A DNA stretch of 11,395 bases from Xanthobacteraceae bacterium. GTDB lineage: Bacteria; Pseudomonadota; Alphaproteobacteria; Rhizobiales; Xanthobacteraceae. A program made the position numbers and the translations under genes. Location: assembly GCA_030044035.1 (NCBI GenBank), contig JASHWN010000618.1:1-11395 (forward strand), read 5' to 3'. Shown here one piece after another: positions 1 to 6,659 of the stretch (positions are counted from its first letter, which is position 1; each line of letters begins with the position of its first letter). Under the pieces are notes generated by a model. The model was given only the letters and a program-made list of their open reading frames with translations, ran no database searches and was not told the DNA's origin.

Positions 1-884
1 ACGAGCACCTGCACGTCGATCCGGTGCTGGCCGCGGTCGAGCGCGGCGTGCCGATGCTGATCGAAAAGCCGCTCGCCACCGATCTCGCGCAGTCGGCGCG
101 CGTGCTCAAGGCGATCACCGACGCCAAGCTCGACGCCGTGGTCGGCTACACCCAGCGCTTCCGGCGCAAGTGGCTCGGCGCCAAGGAGAAGGTGCGCACC
201 GGCGCGCTCGGCGACGTGACCTTGGTCGCGTCGCGCGCCTTCATGAATAGGCTCGTCGCCATCGACAATTACAAGCGCACCGACGATCCGGCGACGATCT
301 CGCCGATGGTGATCTCCGGCACCCACGCGCTCGATATCGTCATGTGGTACATGGAGCAAAAAACGCCGGTCGAATGTTTTGCCCGCTCGGTCGACAAGGT
401 GTTGGGGCCGCTCTACCACGGCATCGACGCCACCGCCGGCATGATCATGTTCTCAGACGGTTCGCTGCACACGCTGTCGATCTCATGGGCGCTGCCGGTG
501 ACCTGGCCGGGCGCGGTCTACAGCCTCGAAGTCGGCATCAACGGCACCCACGGCGTGCTCACCATCGACGACACCCATCGCGACATCGTGCTCGCGGTGT
601 CGTCGCCGCAGGGCGAAGGCTATGCGCCCGATGCGAGCCGCCTCGTCGATTTCATGGGCTCCTATCCGCCCGGCGACATGGCGTTGGGCGAGTTGCGCGG
701 GCCGATGGCGGAAGAAACCGTGTCGTGGCTCAACCGCGTCGCGCTCGGCGTGCCGACTCAGGCGGCGACGGCGGCGGAAGCGCATAACCGGCTGATGCTC
801 ACCAAGGCGCTCGACCTGTCGGCGAAACGTAAGCAGCCGGTCAAGCTGCCGCTCGATCCGGACGAAGCGCGTGCCGCCGTATGA
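1..884 (+). CDS. Gfo/Idh/MocA-family NAD(P)-dependent oxidoreductase, 5' truncated by window edge
   Basis: The reading frame is already open at base 3 (EHLHVDPVLAAVERGVP...) and ends at TGA 882-884, leaving 293 visible residues. The N-terminal Rossmann half lies outside the window. The visible part starts at the end of the nucleotide-binding domain: MLIEKPLA contains the family's EKP motif, whose lysine (visible residue 22, bases 66-68) is the usual catalytic or cofactor-contacting residue. The C-terminal alpha/beta domain follows, with VGYTQRF, SGTHALDIVMWYM (conserved-type His at visible residue 108) and a GTHGVLTIDD strand. Family members oxidise or reduce sugars, inositols or similar polyols with NAD(P) in the cytoplasm. 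The substrate cannot be told here. The stop overlaps the next gene's start as ATGA, so the two are probably co-translated. The GTG at 24 is an internal codon, not the true start. Confidence 0.9.
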   Translation, partial: EHLHVDPVLAAVERGVPMLIEKPLATDLAQSARVLKAITDAKLDAVVGYTQRFRRKWLGAKEKVRTGALGDVTLVASRAFMNRLVAIDNYKRTDDPATISPMVISGTHALDIVMWYMEQKTPVECFARSVDKVLGPLYHGIDATAGMIMFSDGSLHTLSISWALPVTWPGAVYSLEVGINGTHGVLTIDDTHRDIVLAVSSPQGEGYAPDASRLVDFMGSYPPGDMALGELRGPMAEETVSWLNRVALGVPTQAATAAEAHNRLMLTKALDLSAKRKQPVKLPLDPDEARAAV

Positions 885-2257
885 CCTCTTTCCTCCTCGA
901 CATCGCGGCGGCCCATCGCGCCGGCAGCGTAAGTCCGGCGCAGACGACCAGAAACTGCTACGCGCGCATCCGCGCGCTGTCGGATCCCGGCATTTTCATT
1001 TCGCTGCGCGAGGAGGCCGACGCGCTTGCCGAAGCCGAAACGCTGGGTGCCGAGCGGGCGCGCGGTGCACTGGCCGGCGTGCCGGTCGCCGTGAAGGACA
1101 ATATCGATGTCGCCGGACTGCCAACCACGGCGGCGTGTCCGGCGTTCGCCTATCAGCCCGAAACCGACGCCACCGTCGTCGCGCGGCTGAGGGCGGCCGG
1201 CGCTATCGTCATCGGCAAGACCAACCTCGACCAGTTCGCTACCGGACTGGTCGGCATCCGCACGCCCTATCCGGCGCCGCGCAATGCGCTGCGCGCCGAC
1301 CTCATTCCAGGCGGATCGAGCGCGGGTTCGGCGGTCGCGGTGGCGACCGGCATCGTGCCGCTGGCGCTCGGCACCGACACCGCAGGATCGGGCCGCGTGC
1401 CGGCAATGCTCAACAACATCGTTGGGCTGAAGCCGAGTCTGGGGTTGGTGTCGGCGCGCGGCGTGGTGCCGGCCTGCCGCACGCTCGATTGCGTATCGAT
1501 CTTCGCGCTTAGCGTCGACGACGCCTGGGCGGCGCTCACGGCGGTTGCCGCCTACGATGCTGCCGACATTTATTCGCGCGACCGAACGATCGGCAGGCTT
1601 GGCTCGGCGCTGCGAGGCACGCTGGGCGTGCCGCGCGCCGATCAGCGCCTGTTCTTCGGCGACGCGCGCGCCGCTTCTGATTATGACGAAGCGCTCGGGC
1701 GCCTGACGCGGCTTGGCTACGCGACGACCGAGATCGACATGGCGCCGTTCTACGAAGCGGCGCGCCTGTTATACGAAGGCCCCTGGGTCGCGGAGCGTTA
1801 CCTCGCGGCGAAACGCGTGATCGAAAAAGACCCACGGGCGCTGCACCCGGTGACGCGCCAGATCATCGGCGCCGGCGCGCGGTTGCGCACCACCGATGCG
1901 TTCGACGCATTTTACCGGCTCGAAGCGCTGCGCCGCGCGGCGACCGAAATCTTTCTCCGCATCGACGCGCTGGCGCTGCCGACCGCGCCCACTGTTTATA
2001 CAGTCGAGCAAATCAACGCCGATCCGATCCAGCTCAACAGCAACCTCGGCATCTACACCAATTTCGCGAACCTGCTCGACCTATGCAGCGTCGCCGTGCC
2101 GGCCGCGCTGCATGCCGACGGCACGCCGTTCGGCGTTTCGATCATCGCGCCGGGCGGCGAAGACGCGCTGGCGGCCGCGATCGCGCGGCATTTTCATGCC
2201 GATACTGCTTTGCCGGCCGGCGCGCCTGTTTTGCGGGCCGCGCTGCCCGCAAATTGA
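881..2257 (+). CDS. Amidase-signature hydrolase resembling the amidase half of allophanate hydrolase
   Basis: This 458-residue cytoplasmic enzyme belongs to the amidase-signature family. The inferred Ser-cisSer-Lys triad is Lys72 (VAVKDNID), Ser146 (PGGSSAGSA) and Ser170 (GTDTAGSGRVPA). The 24-residue spacing between the two serines matches FAAH. Stretches such as GLPTTAACPAFAY, GKTNLDQFATGLVG, GRVPA-NNIVGLKP and RGVVPACRTLDCVSIFAL are the wording I associate with allophanate hydrolase (AtzF, and the matching part of yeast urea amidolyase) rather than with GatA. Allophanate hydrolases are about 600 residues, with a second C-terminal domain. This protein stops at the end of the amidase domain, with a normal stop. 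It may act on allophanate or on a related carbamoyl or amide compound. The start overlaps the upstream stop (ATGA); only a weak GGACGAAG lies 13 nt upstream, so translational coupling is likely. Family call is firm; substrate is inference. Confidence 0.88.
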   Translation: MTSFLLDIAAAHRAGSVSPAQTTRNCYARIRALSDPGIFISLREEADALAEAETLGAERARGALAGVPVAVKDNIDVAGLPTTAACPAFAYQPETDATVVARLRAAGAIVIGKTNLDQFATGLVGIRTPYPAPRNALRADLIPGGSSAGSAVAVATGIVPLALGTDTAGSGRVPAMLNNIVGLKPSLGLVSARGVVPACRTLDCVSIFALSVDDAWAALTAVAAYDAADIYSRDRTIGRLGSALRGTLGVPRADQRLFFGDARAASDYDEALGRLTRLGYATTEIDMAPFYEAARLLYEGPWVAERYLAAKRVIEKDPRALHPVTRQIIGAGARLRTTDAFDAFYRLEALRRAATEIFLRIDALALPTAPTVYTVEQINADPIQLNSNLGIYTNFANLLDLCSVAVPAALHADGTPFGVSIIAPGGEDALAAAIARHFHADTALPAGAPVLRAALPAN

Positions 2258-2292
2258 GCATCCTGCCTCATACCAAGCGCAATTAATGTTGA

Positions 2293-2396
2293 CCGTCATC
2301 CTGAGGTGGCCGCGAAGCGGCCCTCGAAGGATACGGCCGAGGACTCACGGGCCGTCGCCCTTCGAGGCTCGCTTCGCTCGCACCTCAGGGTGACGG
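2293..2396 (+). repeat. Nested palindromic element, copy A
   Basis: This 104-bp element begins 35 nt after the amidase stop. The outer arms at 2293-2306 (ccgtcatcctgagg) and 2383-2396 (cctcagggtgacgg) are 14-bp inverted repeats with one mismatch. Inside the left arm is a small hairpin, ggccgcgaagcggcc (2308-2322). An inner perfect stem cctcgaagg / ccttcgagg (2322-2330 / 2359-2367) closes a 28-nt loop, which itself contains acggcc...ggccgt. The same plan recurs at 5104-5275 and 9828-9930. It is a dispersed, non-coding palindromic repeat of the kind scattered in Bradyrhizobium-like genomes, and could stall transcription or protect mRNA 3' ends. Confidence 0.88.
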
Positions 2397-2502
2397 ATAT
2401 GAGTCAGCAATAAGAGCCGTTGATATCAGAGCGCGCCGTAAATCCGCGCCGTCCGCTGGCATGCTCCTTGCTGCTTTTCGTTAAACAGCACTGGAGACGA
2501 TC

Positions 2503-3453
2503 ATGATTGACCGTCGCAAATTCATGGCCGGCGCCGGGGCGGCGATGCTCGCCGCACCTGCGATTGCGCGGGCCGAGCAAACAACCATCATCAAGATGGG
2601 CGCGCTGAAGCTGATCCATTCGATCGCGCCCTACTTCTACGACAAGTTCACGCCGGCCGGTTATCAGGTCGAGGTCATTCCGTTCGAGAGTCCAAGCGAC
2701 GGCAAGAACGCGGTGGTCACCAAGTCGGTCGATTTCGGCATGTTCGGCATTGCCGCCGCGACGCTCGGCGCCGCGGTCGGCGAGCCGATCGTGGTCATCG
2801 CCAGCGCCTGCAACAAGGGCATGGCGGTGATCGCGGCCAAAAATTCCTCGATCAACACGATCAAGGATCTCAAGGGCAAGCGCGTCGGCATCTGGCCCGG
2901 CTCCACTCAAGAAGTGTTCATCCTCGAGCGGCTGCACATGGAGGGCATGTCGGTCGCCGACATCATTCCGGTGCGCGTGTTCTTCAGCGACATGCATCTG
3001 GCGCTCGCTCACGGCGACATCGACGCCTATGTGGGCGCCGAGCCGGGACCGAGCGTCAGCCTCGCCTCCGGCGTCGGCAAGCTCGTCGAATATCCGTACG
3101 GCACCGCGATGGGCCCGCTCAACATGATCTTCGGCGCGCACCGCGACACGCTGCAAGGCAATCCGGCGCTGGTCGCCGTCATTCTCGACATTCACCGCAA
3201 GGCGTCCGAATACGCCATGAAGAATCCAACCGAGATGGTGAAGATGGCGGTGGCCAAGCTCGGCCAAAAGCCCGACGCCATCGCCTATTCGCTGCCGAAC
3301 GTCGAATTGACATGGCGGTTCGGGCCGACCGAGATCAAGGAAGCCGAGACCTACGCCGAGCACATGCTGGCGCTCAAGCAGATCAAGCGGCTGCCGGATT
3401 TTGCCACGTTCTTCGACACGCGGTTCGTCGAAGCGGCGGAGAAGAAAGTGTGA
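2503..3453 (+). CDS. ABC transporter substrate-binding protein, NMT1/SsuA/TauA-like, Tat-exported
   Basis: This 316-residue periplasmic binding protein would capture the substrate for the permease and ATPase encoded just downstream. The N-terminus DRRKFMAG (Arg4-Arg5) followed by a hydrophobic, Ala-rich stretch and IARA|EQ is a twin-arginine signal with probable cleavage after residue 24. The mature part shows the pattern of the nitrate/sulfonate/taurine/pyrimidine-precursor class: a beta-strand start (IIKMGALKL), KSVDFGMFGIAAATLGAA, TIKDLKGKRVGIWPGS near residue 130 and DIDAYVGAEPGPS near residue 180. The start is set by GGAGA at 2493-2497, five nt before ATG. The stop overlaps the permease start (GTGA at 3450-3453). 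The ligand is unknown; the adjacent amidase and alpha/beta hydrolase make a small organic nitrogen compound plausible. Confidence 0.9.
   Translation: MIDRRKFMAGAGAAMLAAPAIARAEQTTIIKMGALKLIHSIAPYFYDKFTPAGYQVEVIPFESPSDGKNAVVTKSVDFGMFGIAAATLGAAVGEPIVVIASACNKGMAVIAAKNSSINTIKDLKGKRVGIWPGSTQEVFILERLHMEGMSVADIIPVRVFFSDMHLALAHGDIDAYVGAEPGPSVSLASGVGKLVEYPYGTAMGPLNMIFGAHRDTLQGNPALVAVILDIHRKASEYAMKNPTEMVKMAVAKLGQKPDAIAYSLPNVELTWRFGPTEIKEAETYAEHMLALKQIKRLPDFATFFDTRFVEAAEKKV
3438..3444 (+). promoter_or_regulatory. Ribosome binding site setting the permease GTG start
   Basis: GGAGAAG lies inside the last codons of the binding-protein gene, five nt before GTG 3450-3452. It supports the GTG start over the longer frame that opens at 3312, whose extra 46 residues would overlap the binding-protein gene heavily and read as Arg/Ala-rich out-of-frame sequence. 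Confidence 0.7.
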
Positions 3454-4319
3454 GCGCATCGCTCGATGCGGCTCCACCGGAGACGTTGAGCGCGCTGCCT
3501 GCGGTCGAGCCGGAGGAGGCGCCGGCGCGCCCGCCTTGGCTTAAGCGGGCGCGCGATCCGCTGCTGGCGTTGATCTTCCCGGCGCTGGTGCTGTTGTTCT
3601 GGCATTTCGCCACGACGGGACGGCCATACAGCCTCATTCCGCCGCCGCTCGACGTGGCGCGCGCGCTCTATGATCTCGCATTTGGCGGCATCAATGACGA
3701 TGCCTATAGCCGCACGCTGCTCGTCCATCTGTCGGCGTCGCTGAGCCGCGTCTATGGCGGCTTCGCCATCGCGGCGGCGGTGGCGCTGCCGCTCGGCTTG
3801 ATGATCGGCCGCATTCCGCTGGTGCGGCGGCTCTTTGATCCGACCTTGCAGGTGCTGCGCCCGATTCCGGTCACCGCCTGGTTGCCGCTGTCGATGATCA
3901 TTTTCGGCCTCGGCCCGCGCTCGGCGTTCTTTCTGGTCTGCCTCGGCGCGTTCTATCCGATCCTCATCAACACGATTTTCGGCGTGCGCTCGGTCGACCC
4001 GCGGCTGTTCGAGGCGGCAAGCATGCTCGGCTGCCAGGGCACCGCGCAGTTCTACAAGGTGGTGCTGCCGGCGAGCCTGCCGGCGATCTTCACCGGCCTG
4101 CGGCTCGGTCTCGGCTTTGCCTGGGTGGTGATCGTGGTTGGCGAGATGACCGGCGTGCCGACCGGGCTCGGCGCCATCATCATGGAGGCGCGGCAACTCT
4201 CGCGCACCGAGATCGTGATCTGCGGCATGGCGGTGATCGGCATCGCCGGCTTTATTTCCGACCGCGTGGTGCTGCTCATCGGCCACCGGCTGCTGCGCTG
4301 GAGTCCGAACTTTGCTTAA
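3450..4319 (+). CDS. ABC transporter permease, SsuC/TauC/NrtB type (BPD_transp_1)
   Basis: This 289-residue inner-membrane subunit follows the binding protein with a 4-nt GTGA overlap. After a Pro/Ala-rich cytoplasmic N-terminus (residues 1-35) come hydrophobic segments at about 37-55, 103-123, 143-178 (probably two spans), 222-240 and 258-278, the usual six-helix plan. The cytoplasmic coupling loop is clear at residues 188-211: EAASMLGCQGTAQFYKVVLP, with the conserved EAA...G pattern that docks on the ATPase. SLIPPPLDVARAL and PVTAWLPLSMIIFGLG are typical of the sulfonate/nitrate/taurine permeases. GTG start with GGAGAAG five nt upstream. Translation is probably coupled to both neighbours: its last codons overlap the ATPase start by 8 nt. 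Family certain, substrate not. Confidence 0.92.
   Translation: MSASLDAAPPETLSALPAVEPEEAPARPPWLKRARDPLLALIFPALVLLFWHFATTGRPYSLIPPPLDVARALYDLAFGGINDDAYSRTLLVHLSASLSRVYGGFAIAAAVALPLGLMIGRIPLVRRLFDPTLQVLRPIPVTAWLPLSMIIFGLGPRSAFFLVCLGAFYPILINTIFGVRSVDPRLFEAASMLGCQGTAQFYKVVLPASLPAIFTGLRLGLGFAWVVIVVGEMTGVPTGLGAIIMEARQLSRTEIVICGMAVIGIAGFISDRVVLLIGHRLLRWSPNFA
4300..4303 (+). promoter_or_regulatory. Ribosome binding site for the ATPase TTG start
   Basis: GGAG sits eight nt before TTG 4312-4314. This supports a TTG start overlapping the permease stop. The next in-frame alternative, GTG at 4339, would trim nine residues from the N-terminus, ahead of the first conserved strand. Confidence 0.5.
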
Positions 4320-5091
4320 AGCCGCCGATCCGATTCTCGTGCTGCGCGGCGTCTCGAAGCAATTCGCGCTGCAGGGCCGCCGCATCGATGCGCTGCGCGA
4401 CGCGCATTTGCGCGTGCGCAAGGGCGAGTTCGTTTGTCTGTTAGGCGCCTCCGGCTGCGGCAAGTCGACATTGCTGCGCATCGTTGCCGGCTTCGAGACG
4501 CCGACCCGCGGCCAGGCGCTGATGTGGAGCACGCCGATCGCCGGGCCCGGGCCCGAGCGCGGCATGGTGTTTCAGGACTACGCGCTGTTTCCGTGGCTCA
4601 CGGTGCGCGGCAATATCGGCTTCGGCCCGCTGGCGCGCGGCCGGCCGGCGGGCGAAGTCAAGGACACCGTCGAGCGCTTCATCGCGCTGGTCGGCCTGCA
4701 GCGCTTCGCCGATGCCTATCCGCATCAATTGTCCGGCGGCATGAAGCAGCGCGTCGCCATCGCGCGCGTGCTCGCCAACGACGCCGAGCTCCTGCTGATG
4801 GACGAGCCGTTCGGCGCGCTCGACGCCATGACGCGGGAGCGCCTGCAGGACGAGCTGCTCGACATCTGGCAGCGCACCGGGCTCACCGTGCTGTTCGTCA
4901 CCCATTCGATCGAGGAGGCGGTGTTTTTGGCCGACCGCATCGTGGTCATGTCGCCGGGGCCCGGGCGCATCGAAAGCGAAGTGACCGTGCCGCTGCCACG
5001 GCCGCGCAGCGTGGTGGCGCCGGAATTCAACGAGCTGCGCCGCGAGCTTTCGCAGCAGCTGCACAGCCACCACGCCCGCAAGGCGGCGTGA
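4312..5091 (+). CDS. ABC transporter ATP-binding protein, SsuB/TauB/NrtD type
   Basis: This 259-residue cytoplasmic ATPase energises the importer encoded by the two genes before it. All nucleotide-binding motifs are intact: Walker A GASGCGKST (residues 45-53, Lys51), Q-loop VFQDYALFPW (Gln88), ABC signature LSGGMKQR (140-147), Walker B LLLMDEPFGALD (160-171, catalytic Glu165) and the switch His198 in FVTHSIEEAV. DYALFPWLTV and the short C-terminus without an extra regulatory domain fit the sulfonate/nitrate/taurine subclass. It starts at a TTG overlapping the permease stop by 8 nt, so the three genes form a tight transport operon. A palindromic element starts 12 nt after the stop and may mark the end of that transcript. 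Confidence 0.93.
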   Translation: MLKAADPILVLRGVSKQFALQGRRIDALRDAHLRVRKGEFVCLLGASGCGKSTLLRIVAGFETPTRGQALMWSTPIAGPGPERGMVFQDYALFPWLTVRGNIGFGPLARGRPAGEVKDTVERFIALVGLQRFADAYPHQLSGGMKQRVAIARVLANDAELLLMDEPFGALDAMTRERLQDELLDIWQRTGLTVLFVTHSIEEAVFLADRIVVMSPGPGRIESEVTVPLPRPRSVVAPEFNELRRELSQQLHSHHARKAA

Positions 5092-5151
5092 TATTTATGT
5101 TAACCGTCATCCTGAGGCGGCCGCGAAGCGGCCCTCGAAGGATGCCGGCCA

Positions 5152-5177
5152 TCCAGATCGGCTATAGCCGATCTGGA
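5152..5177. repeat. Perfect 26-bp palindrome inside copy B
   Basis: The left half, tccagatcggcta, is followed directly by its exact reverse complement, with no unpaired centre. It is the first of two palindromes that make up the extra sequence in the loop of copy B. It could form a cruciform or RNA hairpin, or be a binding site for a dimeric protein; nothing in the sequence decides between these. Confidence 0.85.
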
Positions 5178-5188
5178 CAATAAACATG

Positions 5189-5214
5189 CCGAAATCGGGC
5201 AAGCCCGATTTCGG
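5189..5214. repeat. Second palindrome inside copy B (12-bp arms, AA centre)
   Basis: The arm ccgaaatcgggc (5189-5200) and its exact reverse complement (5203-5214) flank the dinucleotide aa. It sits 11 nt after the first palindrome and shares with it the half-site ATCGG, suggesting that the two belong to one small mobile or amplified palindrome family. Confidence 0.85.
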
Positions 5215-5306
5215 TGCGCCTCGGACGTCGCCCTTCGAGGCTCGACGCTTCGCGCCGAGCACATCAGGGTGAGGAAGATAGGCTACTGCTTAAGACAGAT
5301 AGTGGC

Positions 5307-6140
5307 ATGGATCCGATCGTTTATCGCGGCATGACGCGCAGCGAACTCGACGCCGCCTACAACAACGGCGCGGCGGTCAAGAACAGCGAGCAGAAGCTCG
5401 CCGAGTGGACCGCGCGCGGCGCCGCAACGCGGGCGCGGCGCGGTGCGCTGCTCGATCTCGCCTACGGGCCGCGGCCGCGCAACAAGATCGACATCGTGCC
5501 GTGCGGACGCAGCCGCGCGCCGCTGTTTGCCTTCATCCATGGCGGCTATTGGCAGCGCAACTCCAAAGAGGTCTTTGCCTGCATGGCCGAGGGGCCGCTG
5601 GCCCACGGCTTCGACGCGGCGCTGATCGGCTACACGCTGGCGCCCGACGCGAGCTTGACCGAGATTGTCGGCGAAGCGCGCGCGGCTTTGCGCTGGCTGC
5701 GCGCCAAAGGTGCGGCACTCGGCGTTGCGTCCGGCAAATTCGTTCTGTGCGGCTGGTCGGCGGGCGCGCACCTCACCGCCATGGCGCTCGCCGACGCCGA
5801 TGCGGGCCTTGCCATCAGCGGCCTTTACGAGCTCGAGCCATGCCGGCTCAACTACGTCAACGACAAGCTGAAGCTGACGCCCGACGAGCAGCTCGCCTTG
5901 AGCCCGATCCGCATCCTGCCCGCCGCATCGCCGCCGCTCGTCGTCGCGTTCGGCACCGGCGAGCTGCCGGAAATGCAGCGCCAGTCCCGCGACTATGCGG
6001 CGGCCCGGCGTGTGGCAAAACTGCCGACGCAACAGCTGCCGCTCGCCGGCCACGACCATTATTCCATCCTCGAACAGCTCGCCGACCCCGACGGCGCGCT
6101 GATGCGGTGTTTGGTGGAGCTCACCGACCAAATAAAGTGA
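5307..6140 (+). CDS. Alpha/beta hydrolase, arylformamidase (kynurenine formamidase)-like
   Basis: This 277-residue cytoplasmic serine hydrolase resembles the eukaryote-type N-formylkynurenine formamidases and their bacterial relatives. Visible features are the oxyanion motif HGGYW (78-82), the nucleophile elbow GWSAGAH (Ser151), and a C-terminal GHDHYSILEQLADPDG whose His251 aligns by eye with the catalytic histidine of the AFMID family. The acid position, just before PEMQRQS, is Glu219 rather than Asp. The likely substrate is a small N-formyl, amide or ester compound. The chosen ATG (5307) lies 31 nt after repeat B; there is no convincing Shine-Dalgarno, and ATG 5331 is an alternative. An upstream extension to 5214 would only translate the repeat. 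The gene may share the substrate pathway of the transporter but is separated from it by 215 bp. Confidence 0.82.
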   Translation: MDPIVYRGMTRSELDAAYNNGAAVKNSEQKLAEWTARGAATRARRGALLDLAYGPRPRNKIDIVPCGRSRAPLFAFIHGGYWQRNSKEVFACMAEGPLAHGFDAALIGYTLAPDASLTEIVGEARAALRWLRAKGAALGVASGKFVLCGWSAGAHLTAMALADADAGLAISGLYELEPCRLNYVNDKLKLTPDEQLALSPIRILPAASPPLVVAFGTGELPEMQRQSRDYAAARRVAKLPTQQLPLAGHDHYSILEQLADPDGALMRCLVELTDQIK

Positions 6141-6147
6141 TCGCATC

Positions 6148-6183
6148 GCGCCGTCGCTCGCAACGGCGCTCGATTTTGCGAGC
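6148..6183 (+). terminator. Two small hairpins after the hydrolase gene, possible weak terminator
   Basis: gcgccgt 6148-6154 pairs with acggcgc 6163-6169, and gctcg 6168-6172 pairs with cgagc 6179-6183. They begin 8 nt after the hydrolase stop, but no U-tract follows, so intrinsic termination is doubtful. Confidence 0.25.
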
Positions 6184-6648
6184 CAAAATGTCGCCTTCGG
6201 GGCGCAGCAGAGGTTCGCGAGGGTCAGCCCGCTGTCGCAGGCGACGCGTTTGACCCATCGCGTTCATCGGCGGGCCACGTTTCCTGCATTGCGGCGGCGC
6301 CCATTCCACCACAGAGCACCGGCCGTCAGCGACACAACGTCGCCCGTTGTTGCCACGCGAGGCAATCGGAGATAGCCTGCTGCGGCCATCTGGGAAGTGC
6401 CCTTTTAAGCGGGGATGTGCCGAAATCCCTCGTTCATCGCGTGGGGCATTGGTGGCCGCCGTCGGCAGGCCGAATCGCTCAGGAGACGGTTATCTTTTTT
6501 GCCGTCCCTATAAGTTCGCTTCACATTGCCAAATTGACCTGCCGCTCCCCGGGCGGCGGCCGTTATTTGCAATGGAGGCAAGCAGCGCACCTGACATTCT
6601 CAGCTAAAACGCCCCCGGCCATGATCGTTTGACAACACAAGGGGGCCA

Positions 6649-6655
6649 GGGAGGG
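6649..6655 (+). promoter_or_regulatory. Strong ribosome binding site for the LivJ-like gene
   Basis: GGGAGGG lies four nt before ATG 6660-6662. It fixes the start even though this leaves an unusually long 18-residue stretch before the twin arginines of the signal peptide. Confidence 0.7.
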
Positions 6656-6659
6656 TTAA

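Larger units (their letters stand above)
5104..5275 (+). repeat. Nested palindromic element, copy B, with a 63-nt palindromic insert
   Basis: This is the same element as copy A: left arm ccgtcatcctgagg 5104-5117, hairpin ggccgcgaagcggcc just inside, inner stem cctcgaagg 5133-5141 / ccttcgagg 5232-5240. The right arm at 5262-5275 is degenerate (catcagggtgagga). The loop is 90 nt rather than the 27-28 nt of the other copies; removing 5152-5214 leaves 27 nt, of which I count 19 matching the loop of copy C read in the same direction. It begins 12 nt after the ATPase stop and ends 31 nt before the likely hydrolase start. Confidence 0.85.
6141..6659. other. 519-bp region without a recognisable gene
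   Basis: Short open frames exist on both strands (for example 6121-6312 on -, 6347-6607 and 6417-6632 on +), but none has a recognisable domain, a good ribosome binding site or a coding-like pattern. The left end has small hairpins (6148-6183). GCCCCC 6611-6616 could pair with GGGGGC 6641-6646 just before the ribosome binding site of the next gene. TTGACC at 6534-6539 resembles a -35 box, but I see no matching -10 at normal spacing. The promoter of the downstream gene is presumably here. Confidence 0.6.

Noticed and set aside
3312..3449. N-terminal extension of the permease frame
   Set aside because: It overlaps the binding-protein gene in another frame and reads as out-of-frame sequence; GTG 3450 has a good ribosome binding site and a GTGA overlap.
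2404..3477. Long - strand open frame (357 codons) opposite the NMT1-like binding protein
   Set aside because: It mirrors a clearly recognisable + strand gene; its product is Arg/His/Asp-rich with no domain, as expected for an antisense frame in GC-rich DNA.
3351..4565. Long - strand open frame (404 codons) opposite the permease and ATPase
   Set aside because: Low-complexity Arg/Gln/Ala-rich translation; the + strand genes carry intact family motifs.
5152..5214. Two adjacent palindromes considered as a mini CRISPR array or tRNA-like structure
   Set aside because: Only two units with different sequences, no regular spacers, no cas genes, and no cloverleaf or anticodon features.
5214..5306. 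N-terminal extension of the hydrolase frame
   Set aside because: It translates the palindromic repeat; family homology begins only after ATG 5307.
6121..6312. 63-codon - strand frame containing MNAMGQTRRLRQRAD
   Set aside because: It resembles short spurious hypothetical proteins often annotated in Bradyrhizobium-like genomes; there is no ribosome binding site or domain, and it overlaps the end of the hydrolase gene.
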